Translations under genes and position numbers: made by a program | Notes under the pieces: model-generated | What the model saw: only the letters and a program-made list of their open reading frames with translations | Told to the model about the DNA's origin: nothing | Databases searched by the model: none | NCBI GenBank assembly: GCA_009760855.2 | Contig: WPIO01000235.1 | Coordinates: 107,501-167,724, forward strand | From: Cristatella mucedo | Lineage: Eukaryota; Bryozoa; Phylactolaemata; Cristatellidae | Direction of reading: 5' to 3' | DNA length: 60,224 nt | Shown here: positions 23,961-35,076 of the stretch, in pieces | How the letters are laid out: each line of letters opens with the position of its first letter | Numbering within the stretch: the stretch's first letter is position 1

Positions 23961-25828
23961 GTAAGTGTTATACAATTGTGTTCAACCATCCAGCGTTCGT
24001 GATCAGCATTCTATCCTTACTTTCTGTCTGCCGAGACGATGTCTTGGTAGAACGTGGATGCCAAATCACGAGCATGTGAATGTGCTAATTATCGTGTAGG
24101 TGTGGTGCAGCCTCACTGCTGCTAGCCAGATGTTGCCAGTAAGAGCAATTATTGAGCTAAATAAGCTACTCTGATCAGTCATGACACCATCAATAACAAT
24201 GAATAATATAATGCAAGCCGCCTGGTTTGCTGATGTTGTAAGAATTTGGAAAGGTTTCATAATGCTTTTAAACAGACAATGTTTTTACTTTGCGATTGAA
24301 AGGAATTTTCTTTCATGAGTGTTTGATAAGACTTGTTGATTGTAGTGCTTGAGTTCTCCATGCTTACTAGTATGGCTTAGGTATTTTAAAGACCGATCAC
24401 CACTTTGTTTCTTTAAGCAGCCACGGAGAGCTGAATTGTCTACTTATGTTAATAGGTGAACCTGAATATAGCAAGTAAATGTGGTCTAACTAGGACTCTG
24501 CTTTACTGCCGATCGTATTTTCTTCACGTTGAACAATCAAGCCAGATTTATGGTACTGCACTCTCACTTGTCATTCTTTGCTGTACTTATTGATTGGCAT
24601 TGCATGGTGCACTGTGTGCAGCTATTCATATGACATGACACAAAATACAGGCTCACGAGTTGTGATTCAAATCGTCTACCATCGAGGGGTTCGGCAGGAA
24701 AGAGCTGAGGTGATTAGTGCATGGTTATGAAGCTTTCTTACCCCTTTCACCACCAGCTGTTGGCTGGATAATTGCTTTTCCCAGGCCTTTTTAGAAGTCT
24801 ATAAAAAGCCTCGTGACTGTGATGGACAGGCAGAAGCACAGTTTCATATCCCGATGGATATTTCTCGCAGAAAGCGAAGATAGAGATACATATTTATGAT
24901 GATGTAGAAACCAGTACCTAACTTTCCTACATGGCCGGTCTGATGGTGATGAGGCTGTACTAGTCAAAATCTGCAAAATGCTAGATCTATAGCTGTCTTA
25001 ACCGTAACGATGGTTTTCCTCTCCGAAAATTACGGTATTGTATTAAATATACTGCAAGCCTATTTTTGAACGCTAAACACTTGCAAACAGGTGAATGGAG
25101 CTGTGGAAAAAAATTTGGTAGAAGGATAATGCATTAAAGCAACTGACACCCACATAGAGTCTAGCTAAAATTGAGGCACCTGTTATTAGTTGCTGAAATT
25201 GTGATGCTGGGAACTGCCTATTCTCCAATTGTCAATGTATGAGAGGTTTTCTACTCAATTATAAGGTGCAATTGGCTGTGTCAAAAACTTAATTTCTTGC
25301 TGGTATCGTAGTATGGACTCTCCGGCTTTGTTTACTGTGCATCTGAAGCTGTACTAATGCCATGGCTGTCTCAGTCAGCTACATGTAAGCACATGCTGTA
25401 ACGTGCCAGGCAGGCGTAGCGGTTGAGGAAATGTGTATACCTTTGCAAAGGCACTCTGCACACATTGGTGGCTCATTTATGATAGGGATGTGTGCATCCA
25501 GGAAGGTGTTACACCTCGAGCACACGATTCATTAATTTTGTTGGATTGTTCCGCATGGCTGTGTACATCTTTGTGCCCCTGGCTTACCCATTCTGCCATA
25601 TGGTATCCCTGAAGGGAAGACGTGTTCGTTTGACTGACAATTGGGAATTTAGAAATTATTGCATTCTTAGCTTTTCGTTGTGAATATTAGGACAATCCCA
25701 GCAGTTTAAATTTTGTTACTACAAATTTTAAGCTTAGCATATTACACTCAGCAAGAGCCAGCATCAACTAGTCCAGGTCTTTGTGTGTGCGTATGTGTTT
25801 GGTTGTGAGTGAGTGAGTGAGTGAGTGA

Positions 25829-25863
<35 letters not shown>

Positions 25864-26249
25864 TGCTAGCTATCGTGAATGCTAATGCTTGTGGGTTCCA
25901 GTGGGTAGTGTAAATGTAATTGGTCGATTCGAGTAGTAGCATCGTTAAGTGGTTGATATGGGTGGGTAATACAGGTGGGTGTTGTAGGTAGTTGGTGTTC
26001 GTGTCTACGGATGTGTATTTTCATTTGTGACATTTCGCCTTCATTCTTGTGAGTGTATGTGTATGTGTGTGTCCACGTGTGCCTGTTTCGGGATTACAGG
26101 GTGCTGCCAAATTGCACATACATATTGACTATAGGAATTATTTCCGATCAATATTGCTACTTATTGATGGAAAGGCATGTTTCAGATGCCTTTTACATAC
26201 CTTAATTGTTAATATTAACCAAGGTCAGAGTATTAATAATTTGCTATTG
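23961..26249 (+). other. First part of intron 1 of the LRR gene
   Basis: Starts with the GTAAGTG donor. No further LRR-like exon was found here. A microsatellite at 25805-25861 is the only clear landmark. Confidence 0.5.
25805..25861. repeat. (GTGA)n then (GT)n microsatellite
   Basis: About seven GTGA/GAGT units pass directly into about 14 GT units. Simple repeat, likely length-polymorphic. Confidence 0.95.
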
Positions 26250-26287
26250 CCCAGTCGGTTTCCTATATAATACCTCTTCTAATGTAT

Positions 26288-26479
26288 AAGTGATCGTACA
26301 CCATGTTGCACAACTGTAATTGCCATTAAAGATGTTGCAATTGGGTGCAACTAAACTGGCAAACGCTTCGGGTATTATCCCCAAAGTGATCGTACACCAT
26401 GTTGCACAACTGTAATTGCCATTAAAGATGTTGCAATTGGGTGCAACTAAACTGGCAAACGCTTCGGGTATTATCCCCA
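26288..26479. repeat. Perfect 96-bp tandem duplication
   Basis: Positions 26288-26383 and 26384-26479 read identically (each starts AAGTGATCGTACACC and ends GGTATTATCCCCA). It lies inside unit 0; internal units carry a single copy of the homologous stretch. Confidence 0.9.
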
Positions 26480-26643
26480 TGTATATTTTCCGCATGAGTT
26501 TTTCTTGCTTGAAAGAGGACTCAGGGCATTAGCCACAATCCAGCTTGTGGGGGCACTTGGGTCCAGCGATTGGTGTGCATAATGTATCCGGCTGGTCATA
26601 GATGTTTCTGTAAAAATAATAGACCGCGTCACGACGATCTTTT

Positions 26644-27450
26644 AATAATAATAATAATAATAATAATAATTCACTTGATAAAGCGCCCTTAGAGAACTTA
26701 ATCTCTCTCTAGGCGCTTTACATTTGCTGCAAAGTGAAATTCAATTGAATGGTAAGTAAAATCATGCCTGAAAAACAAACAAAATGAGTAATATGGTTAG
26801 GGGTGACATGCACAGGGTCAGCATGCAAATGTGGTTAGTGGCAGCATGCACAGTGTCAGCACACATAAGCACATCAAGGACGAATCACAGGGACCTGCTA
26901 AATGCTGTCCTAAATAGGTGTGTTTTTAGGTTCCTTTTAAATGTGGTCAGGTCAGGGGATGTTCTGACGCAGGTTGGGAGGGAGTTCCAGGCTGTAGGAG
27001 CATACGAACTAAATGCACGGTCTCCAAAGGATTTGAGGTTTGTACGAGGCATTTCTAGACTATTGGATTCCGAAAAGCGGGTGGTACGATGCTTGGCCTG
27101 ATGGGGTAGTATATCTGAAAGATAGGCTGAAGCCATAGAATGAAGGGACGTAAAAGTGAGCGACAAAACCTTGAAGTCAATCCGTTGCTTGACTGGTAGC
27201 CAGTGCAGGTCGGCGAGAAGTGGAGTAATGTGGCAACTGCGACGCTCACGACAGACAAGTCTAGCTGCCGAGTTTTGCACCAGCTGCAATAGCCTGATCG
27301 CACATGCCGGTAGGCCAGTAAGCAGTGAGTTGCAGAAGCCGAGACGGGATGTCACGAATGCATTGACCAACTTAGATGTGGTAAATTTATCTAAACAAGC
27401 CCGAATTTTAGCAATGTTATGAAGCTGAAAATAGGCGGATTTAACTGAGG
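26644..27450 (-). mobile_element. CR1/L2-like LINE 3' fragment inserted in array unit 0
   Basis: The minus strand encodes a well-preserved 161-residue piece of ORF2 (26885-27370): AFVTSRLGFCNSLLTGLP, LVQNSAARLV, LHWLPVKQRIDFKVLSLTF, TTRFSESNSLEMPRTNLKSF, FSSYAPTAWNSLP and TTFKRNLKTHLFRTAF. This is the usual C-terminus of CR1/L2-type reverse transcriptases. The plus-strand left edge is an AAT repeat (26644-26670), the 3' tail of the element; the right edge (5' truncation) is near 27450. It is the youngest-looking LINE piece here, since this stretch is free of stops. It is antisense to the LRR gene and lies in its first intron. Confidence 0.9.
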
Positions 27451-28707
27451 AGCTATTATTGTTATAGCTTTATTGGAAAAAGTCTTAACTTGTAAAATTT
27501 TCGGGTGTTCGGGGAGGGCTCAGTTGGGCAAGCAGTAGTTGCACTATCACCATCTGCTTTCATTACTTCTTCATTGAATCAGATTCGCGAACCATTGCCA
27601 TGGCAAAAATCATCTCCAGCAATCACCTATATGTTCGGGAGCATATGCTTTCTCTGCACTATGACATGTTAAGCTTGTGCAATTCCGTCAGCCGACAGAG
27701 TCAAACGATGCCAAACTAAAGTTTATCGCAACGTGCAGCTAATGCATCCAGTTTATGCTAGCCGAATGTCAGGAGCACGTATTTCTATGACGTTGGATGA
27801 AAACGATGGAATTATTGACTTTTTTACGGCCTGTCAAGCAAGCTTCCTTTTCGATAAGGCAGCTTTACACCTAACTACAGGCGAGTGTTAATTAACATCT
27901 AGAATAAATGGGCTGCTGCGAAGAAGTGGTGTATTTAGAAAGCTGAGGTAAATATATAAGCCTTTATCGGAAAGGCAGGCTGTAATTTAGCAAGCTAAAT
28001 AGGTGACAAGATTGCAATCATTAGTATTTGTTGAGCTTTTTAAAAAGCGGTTCTGATTGGCCGTTGGTTTGGTTTAATTTAAACATTAAGCGACCTAATG
28101 CTGCATCATTTTAGGCCTTATGTACTATGTAGTTACATTAAGCCTTATTTTATTGTATCAACTGCATGCCTATGCAATTAGTGACATAGACAGCAGCTTA
28201 ACATATCAAGAATTGTACATAAATTCAACGAACTAATCTTTCACAATACACGACTCTAACCAGTGCATAAACATTGTACCACGAGTAGATGACTATTTCT
28301 GCCCAGGTGAATGCTGGTAATGCTAGAGAATTTGTGCTTTTAACGTACTGCTTGAATTAGAACTTTAAAAATTCTGCATTAAAAAACGGTTGCACTGTGC
28401 TCATAACTCTAACGGTAAACGTATCACTCACTATGAACTAGTGCCTGGTGGCGAACGACGTAACAAGCCGTTACTCTTTCTAGATAGGAAGTTGCTGATA
28501 GGTTGTACAGAGATTCTCATTCCCATCATTAGATGACATAAAAATCTTACCTTACCTACTGCGTTGAAATATGATTGGCTCTACCTGAAATTCGTAGAAG
28601 CCGTCGTTTAGGCATGTATGTGTATACGTTAGATGTTACGTGTCGGTTTTCACCTGTGAATTTCTTACTCTTTAATATACCTGTCATCGATACCAAATGT
28701 CGTTTAG

Positions 28708-28848
28708 CTCGAGGAGCTCGATATCAGCAGGAATGAATCTCTCGGAGAAGTACCTTCATTCTTATGTCAACTGAAAGCACTGAAGAAGCTTGGCATTCAG
28801 CATTGCGGCCTGTCAAGTCTACCTGACGGTTTGGAACGGCTGACATCG
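28708..28848 (+). CDS. LRR gene array exon 1 (two LRRs)
   Basis: This 47-codon exon is bounded by GTCGTTTAG| and |GTAAGGTTG, phase 0 at both ends. The protein starts LEELDISRNESLGEVPSF and ends GLSSLPDGLERLTS. It has two LRRs: residues 1-24 (LxxLDIxxNxxLxxVPxxLxxLKA) and 25-47 (LKKLxIxxCGLSSLPDGLERLTS). Because length and phases are symmetric, copies can be added, lost or skipped without a frameshift. Particular residues: R8, E10-S11, G29, Q31-H32, L38. It follows the diverged unit 0, yet the exon itself is intact, which suggests selective constraint or conversion near the exon. The exon is not an independent open frame from an ATG, so a start-to-stop ORF search misses it. Confidence 0.88.
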
Positions 28849-31826
28849 GTAAGGTTGTATAAAGCACTGTAACGTGTTTGTTTATTTCTTGCTGGGGTGT
28901 GCCTGCAAGTATTGTTTACTAGCAGGGTTAGTACATTTTCTGGGCTACCTACTGAAAATTATTTATAGCATGCCTAGATTGCATGTGCTTGCATGTCCTC
29001 TGCAGATAGTGCAATGACTGAATGACCTCTACTTATCTTTTTTAAATTCTTTTGTAGTTTTAGGCCAATGCACGGACCAGTTAGAAATTGGTTTTCCTCA
29101 ACATTTCAGATCGCCATTTAATGATAGAATTTCAGTGAGCACATTCCTAGCTGATTGAAGAGTTTCACTTGTACGGCTGCAAAGTAGTCTAAGCGGCAAT
29201 AACAGCCTCTTGTACCTGGGAATATGGTATCACGTACGGGCAGAATTTAAAAACACGATCACCTCAATTGTTAAAAGGACGCACTTTTCACCCTCGGCCC
29301 TGAAGGAAGATGGATTCCACTGCTGAGCAATAATGATATGCAGCTTAAATTCTTCTTTTAGGAATACTCTTAAAATTCCTGCACAAGCCCTAATAAAACG
29401 GGCACCTCGGCATGCTTCTTGGTCGCAGAGAGAATCGAAATACTGTGTAGCACAATAGGATTAAAAATAAAGTACACCCACCGGTCAGGAGCATACAAGC
29501 AGAAGCTAATAATGGGCTTGGGTGTGGGAAATCTCTTCGATCGAGGGCTTAATTGAAAGGAACGAATTAAAACAACGTAAAATAGGCATCAAAAGAAGTT
29601 CAAGTCCTGCCATAACTCACTACTTGCCCCCCCCCCCCCGAGCTGCTCAATAGTTAGGCTTGCTGTCACTCAGATGAGAAATGAGCAAGAATAATCCAGC
29701 TAAGCTGGAAAACCTGCACTTTCTAAGTGTTCGACAGTGTAAAAGGTTTTCTTACTGCGTGTAGCAACAGTTTGCTTTGCATTTCCATTTGGTAATCGAT
29801 TCAGGATTAGGTGGTACTAACGTTCTTCCACTGCTGCCCCTTATGAATGTGCTCGTGCATTTGCAGGCAGGCTGGTTGGGGGCACCTTATCCGTGTCGTT
29901 GATAATATGTCTTAACCCTTACGTCAGAGAGCTTCATCGAGGAGACACTTTCGATAAACGTCTAAGCTATTGACTTACAATGCATACTAATCCCATCATC
30001 TGACCTTTAGAAATATGTAACAGTGCGTCAAATCTAACTGAACGTGTGTATTTGGACGTGAGAATTCCGAGTGGTCATCGCTTTACATCGACTTCCTAAT
30101 GAACCTAGTTCTTGTGCTCTCGGACACGGCGACTGTGAGGACACTGGGTAGTCTCCCGATCTCATTGAGTTCACGACAATCAACTGAATTGTCAGCAATT
30201 CCACTAAAAGCAGTAATAGCTGTGGTCATATCGGTTTCCCACATTCATCCCTTCTCCTGTACAAGTGACCATACAACAAGCTGCACCACTGTATTACCGA
30301 GGGTAATCGCTATTAAAGCTGGTGCAAACGGCTGCAATTAAACTAGTAAACGCTTAGGGTAACGTCCCGACGTATATTTTCTGCCTGAGTGTTCCACGTT
30401 TAAAGGTGGACTCAAGGCATTAGCCCACGATTCAGGTTAATGAGGCATTTGGGTCCAATGATTGGTGTATATAATGTGCCTTGTCGGTAACCGACGGTTT
30501 TTTTACGATGGTGGAGCACGGCAGTACGATCGATTACCTGTAAAATCCTGCACTGCTGAAAGTTTACTGAGTTCGAAGAGAGCTCAGTGGGGCAAGCAGT
30601 AGTTGCATAGATGACTACCACCTATCAGTATGCCTTCATCGAATAAGATTTGCGAACGACTAGCACGCCCACTATCACCTACAGCAATCACCCATATCTT
30701 CGTGATCTTTATCTTACCTTTCAGTATAACCCGTTAAGCTAGTGCAATTCCGTCATCGGACAGGGTCACACGATGCGAAATGTGAGAACCTGTTCGCAGG
30801 CTATTGAGCTGCACCAGCATGAGTGGACGGCATTAACTAGGTGTGTAAGGACATCCCACCGTGGAGCTTATGCATTCAGTTGATGTTAGCCGAATGTCAA
30901 GAGAACGTATTTCTATAATACGTAATGACAACCATGGAATCACTGACTTTTTCGAAGACCCTTCAAGCAAGCTCGTTCTTCGATGAGGCTGCTTTATGCC
31001 TCACTACCGGCATGGGCTAATTAAAATCAAGCCTAACTAGGTTGCTGAGAAAAAGTGGTATATTTAAAAGACAGGAGAAAAACTGTAGGCCTTTATCGGA
31101 AAGCAGGCTGTAATTTAGCAAGCTAAATAGGTCAAAAGATTACAACCAGTAGCGTTTGTTAAGCGTTTTAACGAACGGTTCTGATATGACCTTGGGCTGG
31201 TGTAATGTGAACATTAGGCGGCCTAATGTTGCAATATTTTAAGGTTTATGTGTCAGTTTAATAGTGTTAACTGCTGCACGGCCTATGCAATCAGTGAACT
31301 AGCCAGCAGCTTGGCATAGCATAGATTTTGCAGCAAGTCAACACACTAATCGTTCACAACTCATGATTCTAGCCAGTACGTAGACATTGAGCCACGAGTA
31401 GCTGTCTGTATTTCCGACAATGTGAATGCTGATAACGCTAGAGATTTTTTGGTTCTCAGGGACTGCTTGAATTAGAACTGTGAAATTTCCTCATCAAAAA
31501 ACAGTAGGCACTATGCACATACCTCTAACGGCAAACGTATCAGTTTCTATGAACAAGTGCATGGGGGCTAACGACCTAAGAAGCCATCACTTTTCTACGG
31601 ATAAGAAGTTCCTTATAGGTTGCACAGAGGTTCTTATTTCTGTTATTCGATGACGTACACCTCTTACCGCATACCAGCTGCATTAAATAATGGTGGGCTC
31701 TACCTGAAATTTGTAGAAGCCGTCGTTTAGGCATGGACGTGTATACGTTAGATGTTACGTGTTGGTTTTCACTTGTGAATTTCTCATTCTTTAATATACC
31801 TTTCATCGGTTACAAATGTCGTTTAG
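28849..31826 (+). repeat. Array unit 1 intron (A-type first part)
   Basis: Intron between array exons 1 and 2; unit period 3119. The first kilobase is A-type: CGCCATTTAATGATAG near 29112, GTATCACGTACGGGCAG near 29228, TGTAGCACAATAGGATTA near 29445. A 13-base C-run lies near 29628. An 80-codon open frame at 30099-30341 is shared by the next units but has no splice context or LRR match. Confidence 0.85.
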
Positions 31827-31967
31827 CTCGAGGAGCTCGATATCAGCTGGAATACAACTTTTGGAGAAGTACCTTCATTCTTAGGTCAACTGAAAGCACT
31901 GACGAAGCTTAGCATTCGGGGTTGCGGCCTGTCAAGTCTGCCTGATGGTTTGGAACGGCTGACATCG
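31827..31967 (+). CDS. LRR gene array exon 2
   Basis: 141 bases, open, with the same acceptor and donor as exon 1. Starts LEELDISWNTTFGEVPSF. Differences from exon 1: R8W, E10T, S11T, L12F, C20G, K26T, G29S, Q31R, H32G. All LRR framework leucines except position 12 are kept. It is the most divergent of the six intact exons in its first half. Confidence 0.88.
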
Positions 31968-34935
31968 GTAAGGTTGTCTAAAGCACTGAAACGTGTTTGT
32001 TTATTTCTTGCTGGGGTGGGCCTGCAAGTATTGTTTGCTGGCAGGGTTAGTACATTTTCTGGGCTACCTACTGAAAATTATTTATAGCATGCCTAGATTG
32101 CATGTGCTTGCATGTCCTCTGCAGATATTGCAATGACTGAATGACCTCTATTTATCTTTTTAAAATTCTTTTGTAGTTTTAGCCCAATGCACGGACAAGT
32201 TAGAAATTGGTTTCCCTTAACATTTCAGATCGCTATTTAAAGATAATTTTTAAGTAATTACATTCTTAGCTTATTGAAGAGTTTCTGTTTGTACTGCTGC
32301 AAAGTATTCTCATCGGCAATTACAGCCTCTTGTACATGGGAATATGGTTTCTCATTTGGGCGGAATTTAAAAACACGACCACCTCGATTGTTAAAAGGAC
32401 GCATGTTTTCCCCTCGGCCCTGAAGGAAGATGGATTCAACAGTTGAGCTCTAATGATATGCGGCTTAAATTCTTGTTTTAGGAATACTCTTAAAATTCCT
32501 GCACAAGCCCTAATACAACGGGCACCTCGGCATGCTTCTAGGTTGCAGAGAGAATCGAAATACTGTCTTGCAGAATAGGATTACGAATCAAGTACTCCCA
32601 CCGGTCAGGAGCATACAAGCAGCAGCTAATAATGGGCTTGGGTGGGGGAAACCTCTTCGATCGAGGGCTTAATTGAAAGGAACGAATAAACAACGTAAAA
32701 TAGGCATCAAAAGAAGTTCAAGTCCTGCCATAAGTCACTACTTGCCACCGAGCCGCTCAATAGTTAGGCTTGCTGTCACTCAGATGAGAAATGAGCAAGA
32801 ATAATCTAGCTAAGCTGGAAAACCTGCACTTTCTAAGTGTTCGACAGTGTAAAAGGCTTTCTTACTGCGTGTAGCAACAGTTTGCTTTGTATTTCCATGT
32901 GATTATCGATTCAGGATTAGGTGGTACTAACGTTTTTCCACTGCTGCCCCTTATGAATGTGGTCGTGCATTTGCAGGCAGGCGGGTTGGGGGCACCTTAT
33001 CTGTGTCGTTGATGGTATGTCTTCACCCTTACGTCAGAGAGCTTCATCGATGAGACACTTTCGATAAACGTCTAAACTACTGACTTGCAATGCATACTAA
33101 TCCTATCATCTGACCTATAGAAATATGTAAGAGTGAGTCAAATCTAACTGGACGTGTGTATTTTGATTTGACAATTCCGAGTGGTCATCGCTTTACATCG
33201 ACTTCCTAATGAACCTAGTTCTTGTGTTCTCGGACACGTTGACTGTGAGGACACTGGGTAGTCTCCCGATCTCATTGAGTTCAAGACAATTCACTGAATT
33301 GTCAGCAGTGCCACTAGAAGCAGTAATAGCTGTGGTCATATCGGTTTCGCACATTCATCCCATCTCCTGGACAAGTGACCATACGACAAGCTGCACCACT
33401 GTATTACCGAGGGTAATCGCTATTAAAGCTGGTGCAAACGGCTTCAATTAAACTAGTAAACGCTTAGGGTAACGTCCCGACGTATATTTTCTTCCTGAGT
33501 GTTTCACGTTTAAAAGTGGACTCAAGGCATTAGCCCACGATTCAGGTTAATGAGGCATTTGGGTCCAACGATTGGTGTATATAATGTGCCTTGTCGGCAA
33601 CCGACGGTTTTTTTTACGATGGTGGAGCACTGCAGTACGATCGATTACCTGTAAAATCCTGCACTGCTGAAAGTTTACTGAGTTTAGAGAGAGCTCAGTG
33701 TGGCAAGCAGTAGTTGCATAGATGACTACCACATATCAGTATCCCTTCATCGAATAATATTTACGAACGACTACCACGCCCACTATCACCTACAGCAATC
33801 ACCTATATCTTCGTGAACTTTATCTTACCGTCCAGTATAACCTGTTAAGCGAGTGCAATTCCGTCAGCGACAGGGTGAAACGATGGGAAACGTGAGAACC
33901 TGTTCGCAGGTTATTGAGCTGCATCAGCATGAGTGGACGGCATTAACTAGGTGTGTAAGGACATCCCAATGTGGAGCTAATGCATTCAGTCGATGTTAGC
34001 CGAACGTCAAGAGCACGTATTTCTATGATATGTAATGACAATCATGGAATCACTGACTTTTTCAAAGACCCGTCAAGCAAGCTCGTTCTTCGATGAGGCT
34101 GCTTTATGCCTCACTACCGGCATGGGCTAATTATTATCACGCCTAACTAGGCTGCTGAGAAGAAGTGGTATATTTAAAAGACAGGAGAAAAACTGTTGGC
34201 CTTTATCGGAAAAGCAGGCTGTAATTTAACAAACTAAATAGGTAAAAAGATTACAACCAGTAGCGTTTGTTAAGCGTTTTAACAAACAGTTTTGATAGGA
34301 CCTCGGGTTGGTGTAATTTGAACATTAGGCGGCCTAACGTTGCAACCGTTTAAGGTTTATGTGTCAGTTTAATAGTGTTAACTGCCGCACGGCCTAAGCA
34401 ATCAGTGAACTAGCCAGCAGCTTGGCATAGCATAGATTTTGCAGCAAGTCAACACACTAATCGTTCACAACTCATGATTCTAGCCAGTACGTAAACATTG
34501 AGCCACGAGTAGATGTCTGTATTTCCGACAATGTGAATGCTGATAACGCTAGAGATTTTGTGGTTCTCAGTTACTGCTTGAATTAGAACTGAAATTTCTG
34601 CATTAAAAAACAGTAGGCACTAAGCACATACCTCTAACGGCAAACGTAACAGTTACTATGAACAAGTGCATGGGGGCTAACGACCTAAGAAGCCATCACT
34701 TTTCTATGGATAAGAAGTTGCTGATAGGTTGTACAGAGATTCTTTTTTCTATTATTCGATGACGTCAACCTCTTACTGCATACCAGCTGCATTGAAATAT
34801 GACTGGCTCTACCTGGAATTTGTAGAAGCCGTCGTTTAGGCATGTATATGTTTACGCTAGATGTTACGTGTCGGTTTTCACTTGTGAATTTCTTATTCTT
34901 TAACATACCTTTCATCAGTAACAAATGTCGTTTAG
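31968..34935 (+). repeat. Array unit 2 intron (B-type first part)
   Basis: Period 3109. B-type markers: CGCTATTTAAAGATAATTTT near 32231, GGTTTCTCATTTGGGCGG near 32345, TGTCTTGCAGAATAGGATTA near 32564. The second half carries private variants (TTTTGATTTGACAATTCCG near 33160, GTTGACTGTGAGG near 33238) that reappear after 48.7 kb. Confidence 0.85.
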
Positions 34936-35076
34936 CTCGAGGAGCTCGATATCAGCTGGAATAAAACTCTCGGAAAAGTACCTTCATTCTTATGTCAACT
35001 GAAAGCACTGAAGAAGCTTAGCATTGGGGGTTGCGGCCTGTCCAGTATGCCTGATGGTTTGAAACGGCTGTCATCG
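34936..35076 (+). CDS. LRR gene array exon 3
   Basis: Open 141-base exon with intact splice sites. Starts LEELDISWNKTLGKVPSF and ends GLSSMPDGLKRLSS. Distinct residues: W8, K10-T11, K14, S29, G31-G32, M38, K43, S46. E43K and T46S are unique to this copy. Confidence 0.88.

Larger units (their letters stand above)
26250..28707 (+). repeat. Array unit 0: diverged left-edge copy of the 3.1-kb unit (3' half), split by a LINE
   Basis: From about 26250 the sequence aligns with the second half of the downstream units: GTCGGTTTCCTATA against TCGGTTTCCCACA; GCAACTAAACTGGCAAACGC against GCAATTAAACTAGTAAACGC; then GCACTTGGGTCCAGCGATTG. After the LINE insertion (26644-27450) the alignment resumes with CTTGTAAAATTTTCGGGTG and GAGGGCTCAGTTGGGCAAGC, then CAAGCTAAATAGGTGACAAG and so on up to the exon at 28708. 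Divergence is clearly higher than among internal units and falls toward the exon. The first half of a unit was not recognised to its left. Confidence 0.8.

Noticed and set aside
29628-29640. 13-base C-run in array unit 1 as a regulatory poly-C tract
   Set aside because: Other clean units have only 4-5 C at this place; likely polymerase slippage or sequencing error.
30483-30504. Hairpin GTCGGTAACCGAC followed by a T-run, present in several array units (possible terminator or docking structure)
   Set aside because: The arms are not maintained: the unit at ~36.7 kb has lost the left arm and the unit at ~39.8 kb has an uncompensated change, so no evidence for selection on pairing.
33209-33451. 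Weak protein resemblance of the repeated 80-codon intron frame to the first LRR coding exon (LSS...., WT(A/S)D)
   Set aside because: At the nucleotide level the best alignment is near random identity, and no acceptor/donor pair gives an open phase-0 exon.
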